Shown here piece by piece: positions 11,732 through 24,869 of a stretch of DNA of 64,000 bases. Within the stretch, counting starts at the first letter, position 1; each line of letters begins with the position of its first letter. The notes under the pieces are model-generated. The model saw nothing but the letters and a program-made list of their open reading frames with translations. It was not told where the DNA came from and did not search any database. Origin of the DNA: Jacaranda mimosifolia (Eukaryota > Streptophyta > Magnoliopsida > Lamiales > Bignoniaceae); the NCBI GenBank assembly GCA_018894105.1, contig CM032127.1, forward strand, positions 5,358,501 to 5,422,500, written 5' to 3'. The translations under genes were made by a program, and so were the position numbers.

Positions 11732-12249
11732 TTTGGAAAATTGATTGCAATGATTGAGGATATAATCAATCAAAGATTGAAATCAAGAGGCGCATCCCCA
11801 GCTCCTCCAAAGAAGAATGATTCGCTGGAAACACTCCTAGATCTCAACCAAGGAACTAAATATGCGATGATGGGAAAAAAAAATGCATTTTCAGTCATTT
11901 AACTATGGTCATCTGTGAAAAAAGGACATTATGAACTTGCATTTTCTGATTTGGTCCACTCCGGCGACAAATTCCGCACATTTAGTACACATTGCCGCGA
12001 TTTCAGGACTAATCACCTAAAATTGCAGAAAATCTCGCTGGAGAATGCCATGTGCTCCTCAAATGATGAATAATTTTGGCATTCTGCGACATGTGGCAAT
12101 TTTTTCCACATCATACACTTATGTCTGCATGCCTTGCCATGCAAACTAGCCACATGGCATTAAATCCCATGTTAGCATCCTAGTGGAGACATAAGCCACG
12201 TCACCCACCTATTCCTCTAAATTTCAGAAAATAACTATGGAAAAATGTT

Positions 12250-12322
12250 GCAGCCTGAAATCAAACCTTAGACCCTTGGCATGGTAACATAATACACCAA
12301 CCACTGGACCACCACAAGCTTT
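12250..12322 (-). repeat. tRNA-like sequence in the left arm of the foldback element
   Basis: On the minus strand GTGGTGGTCCAGTGGTTGG (A-box-like) is followed by AAGGTTTGATTTCAGG (degenerate B-box). It is the inverted, more decayed counterpart of 13,164-13,236. Confidence 0.55.
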
Positions 12323-13163
12323 GGCCATTTGGATTTATTTTATTTAATATGTCTATGTCTGAAACTACAATAAAAACTTGTGAATAAAAAAATATTTGTA
12401 AATTGAAAGAAATAAGTTTATTACAAATATATTATTGTAGATTGAAAAAAAAATGTTTTCTGAATGGATAAATTTTAAATTTCATAAATTATCATAAAAA
12501 TGATAATTTTGGTATAATTATCGCAATTTTTTTTGATTATTTTTATTAATTTAATTTGAACAAAATCTAAATTAAATGGAATAGTTAGAAATTGGTTAAA
12601 ACAAAGATAAAATACTTTTTATTAATTTAATTTTAATTTTTTTTAAAAATTATAAATTAAAAATTTTAGTTAAAAATTATAAAATAATTTTTGTCAATTT
12701 AATTTTCATTACTAATAAAAAAAATTAATGAAAAATTGGTAATGAAAAATTATAAATGAAAATTTCCATTGCCAATTTTTGTTAATTTAATTTTTATTTT
12801 TGTTAAAAATTTAAAATTTAAAATTTTCGTTAAAAACTACAAAATAATTTTTGTCAATTTAATTTTCATTACTAATATAAAAATTTAATGAAAAATTGGT
12901 AATGAAAATTATAAATGAAAATTTCTTTATAATTTTCATTAAAAATTTCCATTGCCAATTTTCATTAGAAACTTTTTATAGATAATGAAAATTAGTTTGA
13001 CAAAAATTACTTTGTAACTTTTGAAAAAAATTTAAATTTATAATTTTTAACCAAAATAAAAATTAAATTAACAAAAAGTTTTTTTGTCTTTGTTTTAATC
13101 AGTTTGTAATTATTCCATTTTCAAACATAGACATAATAAATAAAACGAATCCAAACACCTAAA

Positions 13164-13236
13164 GGCGGTAGTGGTCCAGTGGTTGTTGTATCATTTTACC
13201 ATGCCAAGGGTTTAGGGTTCGACTCCAGGTTGCAAC
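13164..13236 (+). repeat. tRNA-like sequence in the right arm of the foldback element
   Basis: A-box-like GTGGTCCAGTGGTTGT at 13,171-13,186 and B-box-like GGGTTCGACTCCAGG at 13,215-13,229 have the spacing of an internal Pol III promoter. The acceptor stem does not pair, so a functional tRNA is unlikely. Confidence 0.55.
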
Positions 13237-13375
13237 ATTTTTCCATAGGTATTTTCGGAAATTTAGAGGAATGGGTGAGTGACATGGCTTATGTCTGTCA
13301 CTAGCATGTGATTTAATGTCATGTGGCCAATCTAAAAGGCAAGGCATGCACACATAAGCGTATGTTGTGGATAAA

Positions 13376-13576
13376 ATTTCCACATGTTGCAAAACGCCCA
13401 AATTATTCATCACGTGAGGAGTACACGGTATTCTCTAGATGTCCTTTTACAGATGACCATAGTTAAAGAATCAAAATTTTCCACATGTTGCAAAACGCCC
13501 AAATTATTCATCACGTGAGGAGTACACAGTATTCTCTAGATGTCCTTTTACAGATGACCATAGTTAAAGGGTCAAA
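13376..13576. repeat. Tandem duplication, two 101-bp units
   Basis: The unit beginning TTTCCACATGTTGC and running to AGTTAAAG is present twice, nearly identical, at the outer end of the right foldback arm. The left arm has one copy of the homologous sequence. Confidence 0.85.
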
Positions 13577-14458
13577 AATGCATTTTTCCCGACACCAGCG
13601 ACATTAAGCATTTACTTCTGGTGAGCAAATTAGAGTACTCTTTCCTATGTTTTACTTCCATGCTAGAGTAGTGTTACTAACTCTACTTTATGTCAGGCGT
13701 TATTTGTTACGAGATCTGACACAACAGCAAGCACAATGGAGGGAACAATGACAGAATTAATGCTCAATCTCGAAAAATTGTCAAAAGCCCAACAAGAGCT
13801 TAGAACTGTCGTTGGATTGAACAAACACGTTCAAGAATCAGATATTTCAAGACTTCCCTAATCAAAGAAGTCTTTAGATATCGCCCATGGGGTCCTATTT
13901 TAATCCCTGCAAGTCAGAATATGACGTAGAAGTCAGTGGATGTACAATCCCTAAAAGTACACAAATACTTGTTAATGTGTGGGCAATGGGTAGAGATCCA
14001 AACCTATGGCCGAATCCAGATTCTTTTGAGCCTGAACGATTCTTATATATAAAAATAGATTTCAAGGGCCAAGATTTTGAGTTTATTCCATTTGGTTCTG
14101 GAAGAAGAATTTGCCTGGGTATGCCACTCGCAAATCGAATGCTGATTCATAATTTTGATTGGAAACTGAACCAGGATTAAAACGAACAAATTAGACAAAC
14201 GAGAAATTTGGACTATCTTTGCGCAAGGAAATTCCTCTCAAAGCTATTTCAATCAAGACATGATGTCTTGATATATGCTTAATATGAATAAGTTGGCTTG
14301 TTATACTGACAAATTAGTTTACATTTGGAGATATGCAACTGCGTGTAAGACAGATTGTATCCTTGAACTGTATGTTGATCCTTACTTGTCTGATTTCTCA
14401 TGGTATTGTAATAAGTAATCAATGTTGCGTTTATTCTGATAACCTTTTACACAAATTT

Positions 14459-17194
14459 TGTAACACCCCGAAATTTTATAATTTATTGAATTAAAATTTT
14501 ATATATTTAAATTTTGTGAATTTAAGTTACTGTTGTTAAATTATTATTTTATGTAATTTTGGGAGTTAATTTCAAAATTTATGAAAACTTGATTTAGCAT
14601 TTTTTTTTTAAAAAAAAAAAATCAGATTTTGGGACACATGGCTGCCCCTTGTTCTTTCCTTCTTTTCTTTTCTTTCTTTTCCTTTCTTTCTTCTCCATTT
14701 TCCTCATTCTTCTTCCCCGTTTCTTTCTTTTCTCCTTTTTCTCCCGAAAACACCACCACCACCGTGACCATCTCCACCACTCAAACCAGCCCCTAACTAC
14801 AAACCAACACCACCATCTTCTTCTTCAGCACCCTCCAAACACCAAACAACCATCATGCACGGAGGAGACGTGGCGGCCGGAGGATTTTGAAGAAGACCCG
14901 AAAGTTGGGTGGTGATGGGTTTCCTCTTTTCCGACAGTGGATTGAGCATTTGAAGGGTGTTTTGGAAGCTGAGGGTGTGAGGAAGGTTTTGGGAAGGTTG
15001 CATGTGGCTTCGAGAGGCCGGAATCCGAGAATCGAGGTGATCGGAGTTGGGTGGTGAAGTTGATTTTTGGACTGAAATTCGGGTTTTCCGGTGGCTACAA
15101 GCATCAAAACCAAAATCTGACTGCATCGTTGGACTCAGGAGCTCGAAAGGAGTCGGACTGCTCGTTTTGAGAATTTTCCGGCGGCGGCGGACGGTGGCGC
15201 TCCGGCGGCGCTCCGGCTACCTAGGGATAGTTTCCTCCTCTCGTCGTGGCGAATGCAGTGGCGTGATTGGTTCGTGAAACCGAGGTCTCATTGTGAAGTT
15301 GTGGTAGAAAATTTAAGAATTGTTATATATATATATGTACATGCATATGTATATATTTTGCTATTAAATTATATTCATGCCAAGAATAGAATTTGAGGAT
15401 GTTGAGATGATATATACACATTTGTTGGTATCCCATGCTATGGAATATGGATAAAGTGGAACCGGACTCATGCATAATGAAAAAAAAATTGGACTTATTA
15501 TAGTATTAAGGAGTATATTATAAAATTTTATGACATTGATTAGGAATTGATTATATAAGATTAATCCTATGGCATGATTAGGATTAAGTTTGACCTTGGA
15601 ATAGGAATGAAATATTGGATTAATTGATAAATTAGTAATTTTGGATTATTAATGGAATAATTGTGATTAATAGAATTAAGTATGGATTTTTATTATAAAT
15701 ATTACTTCTTGGATAGGTAACGACGAAGTGGGTCCCGCGGACCAATAGGCTGCTGACTGTAATAGCATTTCTGAGATTTCAGAGGTGAGGTTTCTCCCAC
15801 TCTGGGTTGTTGCTTGTATAAGCTTACTCGTATTTATTGAGAACCCTTGTGAGGGTCTGCCAATCTGGCACCTTTCCTATTTATCTGTTATTTGTGATAA
15901 GCCCCTGTGTGGGTTTCTGTTTCTATATCGTACTCTGAATATGCTTGAAATCTTATTTGTTATCTATCATATGAGTGGAGCACCCCTGTGAGGGTTATTG
16001 TTTGATATTGATTTCATTTTATGATCTGACATTTGATTTGAACACCCTGTGAGGGCTATTCTTTGTCATCGAATCTATTTTAGTTGTTCCAGTGCCCGAA
16101 ACTCCCTTTATGTTGTCGATTTCTGTTTCTTGTACCCCACAGCCTTGCCGGCTGACCTTGTATTTCTTGAATCTGTTTTATGTGTTGATTATTGGCCCGA
16201 AAAACATACTTGATTACTGATTGTTTCGGCTGAGTGCCAATTCCAGCAGAATGCTTGAATTATTGTTTTAAAACGGCCATGCTGGCCAGTATATTGATTG
16301 TTATAGATTGTACCTGTTGTATTCATACTGATTGTTTAAAAGTGATATTGTTATCTGTTGGCATTATATTGTTATACCCATGGGGACGCCCTTGGGAAGT
16401 TATACCAGGAGGGACGCCACGGGAAGTTGGGCCCGGGGCTAGGTCCAGAAAGACGGCTGGGCGGAACGGACCGACAGTGACAGGTCTTCTGGCTAGTACC
16501 CACATATGATTCCGACTTATAGGTGGCTGGAGGTAGCTAACTGTGAGTGGCGGGATCAGGCATGCGGTCAACCATGCCATAATTATTGTTACATGCCGAG
16601 CTGTGTGCTCGAGCAGATGGAGGGATAAGGGAAAGTTATTCTTGTTCAAGTTCAAGATATTGAAATATTATTGCTTATTCATCGAGAAGCAATAAGGAAG
16701 GATGCCAACAGGCCTGCTAAATGTTACATGTTTCCTATTCTTATGAGAGTTAATCTTATTCTTGTTAATCATAAATTAGTCATCTTATTGTTGTCCAAAA
16801 GTCTCGTTCACTACCTTTAAATCTTAATATTTTTCCTCACTGAGTCCTTATGACTCACCCTTCTTGTTATTCTTTATCTTTCCAGATTGGTCGAGGTAAG
16901 AGTCAGGAGACTATGTTTTGGGATGAAAGCTATTTTGTAATAGATTAGGTGTTCTGGTTGTATATATGCTTTACACCAGTCCAGATTGATATCAGTATCA
17001 TTATGTAAGACAATTGTGAACTTAGGACTTCGGTTATATATATTATGCTTTATGAGGCGATCTTTTGGATTGAGATGGTTGTTTTATTATTGAGTGGGTT
17101 AAAATTTCAGGTTTCTTAGTTTTATTTGAATGGTATTATAAGATTGAATTGGTAGCGCCTCCGCTTGGGTGCTGTCCCGAGAAGGGGTGTTACA
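14459..17194 (+). mobile_element. Solo LTR of a Ty3/Del-like retrotransposon (2.74 kb)
   Basis: It starts TGTAACACCCCGAAATTTT and ends GAGAAGGGGTGTTACA, giving TG...CA ends with a short inverted terminus. A perfect 5-bp TSD AATTT flanks it (14,454-14,458 and 17,195-17,199). Inside are a CT-rich stretch with short ORFs (14,649-15,277) and a GC-rich section (15,160-15,215). Recurrent CCTGTGAGGG words lie at 15,840-16,050, and CTCACTGAGTCCTTATGACTCACCC near the 3' third. These are features of long Del/Tekay-type LTRs. No primer-binding site or gag-pol follows, so it is a solo LTR left by recombination. Its ORFs are not treated as genes. Confidence 0.85.
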
Positions 17195-17199
17195 AATTT

Positions 17200-17841
17200 C
17201 TTATTGCATTACCTGCTGCCTCTGCTTATATCTTGCTAAAATTGATATAGAACTAGATGGAAATATTAGGGTATTACCTTATTCAATTACACATTTTAAA
17301 ATATTCAAACAACAAGATCCTATATTTAATTATTCTGTTGAGTGGTCTTCGACTAATAGCATCAGTCTCACATATAAAGTATGAAGTTGGGGTTCAAATT
17401 TAATGGACACTTGGTATTTGTGTGTGTAAAAAGTATATATATATATATATACACTCTATTCTACCATAACTCAAAACCCATTTGGTCTATAACTTAAGAT
17501 AGACAATAAAACATATTCTCTACTCTATCATATCCAACCCAATATTATTAGAGTTTGCTTGCTTCAGTTGATTATGTTTGATAGATGCACAATCAATCCT
17601 AAGTTATTGTTTATTTGCGTTGAAATAGGGCCCATGATAAGTCATTAACCTAGTATTAAGTTGGAATATGGATCAACAGAGGAGAGGCTTGATACATTTT
17701 CTTTGGGTTGGATAAGATTCAAAAAGATCAAATTACCCTTGTTTTGTTTTAATTTACTTTTCAGTGAATCTTACCAACCAAAACATGAAATTGTATTGTT
17801 TTATCTTGATAGGCTTAAAACATATCCATTTGTTTATATAT
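17200..17841. other. Intergenic spacer
   Basis: A TA microsatellite at about 17,435 and no supportable gene. Confidence 0.45.
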
Positions 17842-19039
17842 TATTTATAAGGGTAAATGTCGCCAATAGTCCCTCATGTTTTGATTTAGTATCACTTTAG
17901 TTCTCAATCTTTAAAATTCACTACAACAATTTGCACTTCACGTAACAAAAATTTTGGTAACAAAGGTAAAATTCGTTATATATGTTAGATTTATTGTAAC
18001 AAAATTGATTTTTTATTACAAATAACATTTTCTTTAGTAAAACAGTAAAAGTCTTGTTACCTTTAACTCAAATTTGTTACCTTAAATTTTTTATGTTTGT
18101 AACTAAATAATTATTCGTTACGGAAAATGTTATTTTGTTACATATAACATTTTCCGTCATATAAGAAGATATATATGTAACGAAATTTGGTACCTTTTGT
18201 AACAACAAAATATTTGTTACAAATAAAATATATTGTAACAAAGTTTTTAGTTACTGAATTTTAATTAACTTCCCTCCAAAATTCATTCCCTCCAAATATC
18301 AATTGTATACATATGGTGATAATAATTTTCGTTACTAATTATAAACGAATATTAAATTAAATTTTTACTGATACTTGTGGGTTGGACTTTTGTTCAAGAA
18401 ATGGACTTCACAATAATATAAAGAATTTGTTAATTGGGTTTAACCAATTTTTTAGTGAATTATTATTGAACTGAGTTTTATTTTAAAGATTGAGCTTGAA
18501 GAAATTTGAAGTGGATAATCCATTAGTTGGCCAATTTCTTTAAAATATTGGGCTTTATACCTTTTTTGTGAATTATTCAATGAATTGGGAGTTTTCATTT
18601 AGATGAAAAATGCAAAATTGGTCCCGTAACTATACTCTACTGGCAAATTTTGACTTTATGTTTTTGGTACACTAACTTTTGAATTTTGGCAATTTGAGAA
18701 TAAATCTAGCCCGAATTCATTTGCAGCAGGCCCGATCCACATGGCACCACATCACATCCTCCCTCCTACGTGGCATGTGGTGTGGCAACCCCTTCTTGCT
18801 ATGTATTTTACTAGACAAAAAAAAAATGGATATTTGCACAAAAAATTAAAAGTACATAAAAATTGAAAAAAGTAAAAAAGATAAAAAAAAAGAAGATAAA
18901 TCTTGAAAAATATTTATATACTTATATATATATTTATATATATATATATTCACATATATAAACACACATACACATGTATCCCACTTGCTAAATTATCAAA
19001 TTAAATGACTTGAGTCCTAAAAAAAATTTAAAACTTGCA

Positions 19040-19889
19040 CATTAGAATTTAAAATATCAAATATCCTTCAAATTTATAAAAATTTATTTCCTACGAATTT
19101 ACCATCTAAAATTTTTAAAAATCTAATTTAACACTTTAGGCCATATAATTTTAATAATATTAAGTTAAAATAGTAAAATATCTAAAAATTTAAATAAATT
19201 TTGTTGACTTTATTTATTAAGTTAAAAATGAAATAAAAATTAAACAATAAAAATTTAAGTCTATCCTATTATCTATATAATTCAAAATTACATAAGAATA
19301 TTAAAATGATAAATACATCTAAAATAATTCTGTTAAATATAAATATATTTTATTTATTAATTCAAATATGATAACAAAAACTTAAACAATAAAATTTTAA
19401 GTCCGTCATCCTAACTATATAATTATAAATAACATAATAATATTAAAATAAAAAATATTCTAAACATTAGAATTTAAAATATCAAATATCCTTCAAATTT
19501 ATTCAATTTTAATTCATACGAATTTATCATCTAATTTTTTTTAAAAATCTAACTTATAACTTTAGGCCATATAATTTGAATAATAGTAAGTTAAAATATT
19601 TAATAATGTTAAAATAGTAAAATATATAATAATTTAAATAAATTTTGTTGACTTTATTTGTTAAGTTAAAAATGAAATAAAAATTAAACAATAAAAATTT
19701 AAGTCTATCCTATTATCTATATAATTCAAAATTACATAATAACATTAAAATGATAAATACATCTAAAATAATTCTATTAAATATAAATATATTTTATTTA
19801 TTAATTCAGATATAACAAAATAAAACTTAAATAATAAAATTTTGAGTCTATCATCCTAACTACATAATTGTAGATTATATAATAAAATT
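19040..19889. repeat. Tandem duplication, two units of about 425 bp
   Basis: The sequence starting CATTAGAATTTAAAATATC at 19,040 restarts at 19,465 with high similarity through AAATATATTTTATTTATTAATTC. It lies inside the CACTA element and is AT-rich and non-coding. Confidence 0.8.
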
Positions 19890-19947
19890 AAAATAAAAAA
19901 TATTCTAAAATAATTCAATTATTCAATTAATATAAATAAAGAATTCA

Positions 19948-19963
19948 AATATAATAATAATAA

Positions 19964-19994
<31 letters not shown>

Positions 19995-20003
19995 AAGAAG
20001 AAG
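19948..20003. repeat. AAT/AAG microsatellite
   Basis: An ATA/AAT run passes into about twelve AAG repeats. Confidence 0.9.
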
Positions 20004-20099
20004 AATCCCTACCCTTCCCCTCAAGCACTTCATATATTTCTCATTTCTTTTCTTTTTTCTTCATTTCATTCTTTTCTTTTCTTTTCTTTTTATTCTCAT

Positions 20100-20520
20100 T
20101 TCTCTCTTCTTCCATTATTTCATATATTTCTCATTTTATACATATATGTATAAATTTATCATTGTTTCTCATTTCTCATTATTTCATATATTCTCATTTT
20201 ATACATATATATATATATATATTTATCTATAAAATTTTAAATAATTTTTATTTTTATCTTTTTTCTTTCTAATTATTCATACATGTATACTTATTTTTTC
20301 TATTTATACTTATTCACATATATATAATATACATATATATAAATTTATCAATAAAATTTAAATTACTTTTATTTTATCTATTTTTTTATTTATTCATTCC
20401 ACATTAAATAATATTTAATATTTCTAAAAACATATATATAATATAATTTTTTATTCATACTTATATGCATATATAGTATATATATACATATATATATATT
20501 TCAATAAAATTTAAAGAAGA
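20100..20520. repeat. Copy 1 of an AT-rich dispersed repeat
   Basis: Contains the chain TTTCATATATTCTCATTTTA, ATTTATCTATAAAATTTTAA, TACATGTATACTTATTTTT and AAATTTATCAATAAAATTTA. The same chain recurs at 22,860-23,200 and 23,840-24,170. Sequence before and after, to 22,850, is similarly AT-rich with no gene. Confidence 0.75.
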
Positions 20521-22849
20521 TTCATCATATATTTCTCATTCTATACATATATAAATTTATCATTATTTCTCATTTCTCATTATTTCATATATTCTTATTT
20601 TATACATATGTATAAATTTATTTAATGAATTTGGATGGCAATGCAATTTTGTTTCCCTCCAACTTTGTATTCCCTCCAAAATTTGGCCCATAAAAAATCT
20701 TAACAATTGTTTTTATTATTAGTTTGACATAATAATTTAACTTGATTTCTTCCAAAAAATTGATTCCCTCTGACAATAATGAATTTTTTTTTCATTTTTT
20801 CGATACTTCTAAATTTTAGCTCCTCCATTTTTTTTGTATAAATAATCTATAGCAAAATTAATTTCTTTTATCTTAAAATTGATCAACTTGTATAACTTTA
20901 ATATAGTTGGAAATTTTGAAATTATTTTGAAATACTCACGACATTATAATATAAACTTAGTAATATATTTATAAGTTTAATAAAATTATTTTTTATCCCC
21001 ATATATTTAATTAAATATTTAAAGAACTGTTAGCATCCTTAACAAATTTGTAGATGTCGGTTGAAAATTTATATTAAAATTCAAAAATATCATTTAAAAG
21101 TTGTTTTGATTATCTTTAAGACAAAAATACCCTTGGACTTATTTATAAATTTAACATGGGCGTTTAACATTAATATTATTAAATTACTCAAAATAAATTT
21201 AAATAATTTTATTAATAATTTTTTAAAATATTAAATAATCTTTTAATTAAAGTTTGATTAAAAAAATAAAAATTTAAAATCATCAACATATGTAAAGTAA
21301 TTTAATCAAATTTAATTAAACAAATTTATTAATTATAATTTAAAAATAAAAATAAGATCTAAAAATATCATACTAATACTAGTAATTTTAAAATGTCTAT
21401 TTCACCTTATCAACCCAATAAAAAAATTATTGATATAATATCTTGTTCCCTTCTAAAACACAAATAAATAAATAATTTTCTCTCAATTCATTTTTCACCT
21501 ACCACCCAAAATATAAACAAACAACCATCATATTCTCTAACCCCACTTCCAAAAAATCATATTGCTAAAATATTTTGACAAAATGCTCCAATTCATAAAC
21601 AAACAAGCCCTAATTTAAACTAATTTCATTAAATTTAGTAATTAATAAAAATTAAATGAGTCAAAATGTGGGAGATATAGAGTTGGAACCCTGTGAGACC
21701 TTGATGTGTGTGTGTATATAAATAAAAAAATTAAATTTATTTATTAATCAAAATAAATAATTTAAATAAAAATAAAATCTAAAATTTTATCCTAACAATA
21801 TAATTTTAATAATTTTAAATAAATAAATATTTTTATTTATTTTGAACAAAATAATGTAATGATTTTAAATAAATAACATAAGTAAAAAAATGTAATTTAA
21901 GTTAATTTAATTAAAATTTATTAATTAACAATAAATAAATAACTAAATATATATACATATATATATATATTTTTTTTCCTTCCTTCCCTCTTCCAACCAG
22001 CACCCCCCCACCTGACCCCAGGCCTGGCCATGGCCGGTGGTGAGGGGTTGGGGGAGAGAGGGGTGGGTATTATATATATATGTATTATATATATATTTAT
22101 ATTGATATTATACATATATAAATATTTATATGATATTTATTTTATATATATTTATGTTGATATTATTTATTTATATGATATTTATATTGAGATATGATTT
22201 TTTTTATGAGGATTTTGTTATATATTTTTTAAAAAAATTATTATTTTAAAATTTTTTTTTAATGAAGGTTGATTGGGCAATTTAAATTTTGTGAAATTTT
22301 ATAAATAAGTCAAAATTTTGAGCTATTGGGTAATTTTTTTTTTTTAATTTAACAGTTTGCCTGAATACTAATGAAAGTTGAGGTGCTATTCCAAATGTAT
22401 TAAAACATTTAGAGTTTTGGTCCTATAAGTGTCAACTTAATTACTGAAAGTGCAAACCCCTCATCCAATGAGACCAAAATAGAAATTTTCCAATATAACC
22501 AAACATTACATTAGCAAAAAAAAAGAAAACTAAGGGCTCCATTGAAATGGTAATAATTTTATTCAACTAGTTGCAATTTACCCTAATGTGATTTGTGAAC
22601 TAAGTGTCAAACCCTTATGTGAAATATATATATATATATATATATACAAAACAACTTCTTTATGTTTTATAAAACCACACACACCGCCTCCCCCTCCACA
22701 TTTATTGCCCATTTAATGTAATTTTAATATAAAAAGATCAATTTACCCTTGATCATTTCACATATATACAATTCAATTTAAATAATTTTTTATTATCATA
22801 TTTTATTTCTTATTTCTTTTTTTTTCATTCTTTTCTTTTCTTTTCTTTT

Positions 22850-24520
22850 CTTTTCTTTTTATTCTCATTTCTCTCTTCTATTATTTCATATATTTCTCAT
22901 TTTATACATATATATATATATACATATATAAATTTATCTATAAAATTTTAAATAATTTTTATTTTTATATTTTTTTCTTTCTAATTATTCTACATGTATA
23001 CTTATTTTTTCTATTTATTCTTATTCACATAAATACAATATACATATTTATAAATTTATCAATAAAATTTAAATTATTTTTATTTTTATCTATTTTTCTA
23101 TTTATTCATTCTGAATTAAATAATATTTAATATTTATAAATATGTATAATATAATTTTTTGTTCGTACTTATTTTCATATATAGTGTATATATATATACG
23201 CCACAAGAAAATAGGTTAATCGTGCCATATACTTTGCACTGATTTTTCTAAACTGCCGCAATTAATAATATTATTTCTTTTATTTATTAGATTGCTATTT
23301 GTTTTTAACTTTAAAGGGTTTTGTCCAATATTTTTTAATATATATATATATGTAATGCCAATTATTTTTTAAAAACAATCTTATTTAATTTTAATTTTTG
23401 ATTAAAAATCAATTAAGTTAAGACAAAACTATGATAGTAAAGATAAAAAAAAGTAAAATAAATCAAAATAAATATATAAAATAATTATAAAGTTAAAATC
23501 AATATTAGTATATAAGTTAATAGAAACCTTTTAATTTGACTCATAACTTAGTTATCGAATAATTAAGTGAAGAAAAGAGTTTGGCATTGGTATATAAAGT
23601 TAAAACTATAGTAAATTGATAAAATAATTATAAACTTAAAATTGATTTTAAAATATGAATTAGTGACAAAATATGAGGATGAAATTATAATGTAAAATAA
23701 AATATAGAAAAAACAAATTACTGTATTCATTCTCAAATTTTTGTATAAATATAATTGGATATTCATATTATATTTTGCAAATAACAAAAAAATAGTGAAT
23801 AAGAAAAAAAGTTGTTAACCTTTCAAATAATCAAAATCAAAATTTCTCATTATTTCATATATTCTCATTTTATACATATATATATATATATATATATAAA
23901 TTTATCTATAAAATTTTAAATAATTTTTATTTTTATCTTTTTTCTTTTGAATTATTCATACATGTATACTTATTTTTTCCATTTATACTTATTCACATAT
24001 ATATAATATACATATATATAAATTTATCAATAAAATTTAAATTACTTTTACTTTTATCTATTTTTTCTATTTATTCATTCCGAATTAAATAATATTTAAT
24101 ATTTATAACTATGTATGTAATATTTAATTTTTCATTCAAACTTATATAAATATATAGTATATATATACACACACACTACAAGAAAATAGGTTAATCGCGG
24201 TATATATTTTGTGATGGTTTGTCTCAACCGCCGCAAAATATTAATTTGACGGTGGTTGTGCAACGATTTATCCAAACCGCCACTGAATTAGCCATTTAGT
24301 GGCTGTTTTTTGAAATCGCCGCGGAATTCGTAATAAATGACGGCGGTTAGTGTAACATTCCCTGAATGAATAACTTCATGCTGATTTTTCTAAATCGCCG
24401 GAATTAATAATTTGTTACTTTTGCTTGTTAGATTGCCCTTTGTTTTTTACTTTAAAGGGTTTTGTTCACAATTTTTTAATATTTATATATATGTAATGCC
24501 AATTATTTTTTATAAATATT
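22850..24520. repeat. Large direct duplication carrying CACTA-family 5' ends
   Basis: Two direct copies, 22,860-23,370 and 23,840-24,520, share the AT-rich chain, then CCACAAGAAAATAGGTTAAT (23,212) or CACTACAAGAAAATAGGTT (24,174), then TTTAAAGGGTTTTGT and ATGTAATGCCAATTATTTTT. The second copy keeps an extra segment of about 150 bp with CGCGG, ACCGCCGC and GACGGCGG words typical of CACTA subterminal regions. The first copy appears internally deleted. Both ends face the same way, and no matching 3' end is visible. Confidence 0.7.
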
Positions 24521-24869
24521 TTTTTTACAAATTTCTAAAATAAAGTATTTTATATTATAAGCTCTTCTACAAAAATATTAAGCCTTTACCCAACAATTTA
24601 TATATACATATATGTAATAAAGTTTCTTTGCTTCATGCAGCTATGTTATATAATTATCTCACACTTTTTATTTATTTCTTTTTATTCACTATTTGATACT
24701 TTTATTTTATTTATTCAAATGACAATTATTATTTTGTTTTTAAAAATAAAATAATGTTTGTTTGATAACATGTGAAATTGCTTGAGAGCTTTATATGGAA
24801 GAGATGAATAAGTAATTGAGCAAAAGCAAATATTAACTTTTGGACATGTAGCCAAGATGACTAGGTGCT

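Larger units (their letters stand above)
11873..13590. mobile_element. Foldback/MULE-like element with about 450-bp inverted arms
   Basis: Left arm 11,873-12,345 and right arm 13,130-13,590 are inverted copies, starting GGGAAAAA and sharing TGCATTTT, AACTATGGTCATCTG, CATGCCTTGCC and GACATAAGCCA. The middle (12,350-13,090) is extremely AT-rich with internal inverted repeats built from AATTTTCATT and AATTAAATT words. Both arms contain a tRNA-like sequence. The element interrupts the CYP76 exon; the coding sequence continues in frame if it is removed. No 8-10 bp TSD is apparent. Confidence 0.75.
11732..14263 (+). pseudogene. Cytochrome P450, CYP76-type, interrupted pseudogene
   Basis: CYP76 P450s are ER-anchored haem monooxygenases that oxidise mono- and diterpenes, among other substrates. 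Pieces occur in the right order. 11,732-11,871 encodes the segment before the I helix (FGKLIAMIEDI, ETLLDLNQGTKYAM). 13,591-13,620 resumes with DTSDIKHLLL after a foldback insertion. A 76-bp GT-AG intron follows (13,621-13,696). 13,697 onward gives an I helix reading SDTTAST, where functional proteins have GTDTT, and then ELRTVVG. An EVFR (ExxR) motif follows in a shifted frame near 13,870. 13,887-14,180 carries [14 protein letters not shown] and the haem-cysteine motif [10 protein letters not shown], with L where P is usual. A segment after NRM is deleted. The ending NEKFGLSLRKEIPLKAI (14,198-14,260) lies in another frame. At least two frameshifts, several stops and no N-terminus make it non-functional. 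The subfamily (for example CYP76A, B or AH) cannot be fixed by eye. Confidence 0.88.

Noticed and set aside
13164..13236. A functional tRNA gene on the plus strand
   Set aside because: Promoter-like boxes only; no cloverleaf, and it is part of a transposon arm with an inverted copy.
14649..15277. Several overlapping ORFs on both strands
   Set aside because: They lie inside a solo LTR (14,459-17,194) in CT-rich and GC-rich low-complexity sequence; no domain recognised.
16234..16655. ORFs of 91 and 110 codons on opposite strands
   Set aside because: Also inside the solo LTR and mutual shadows of the same GC-richer segment.
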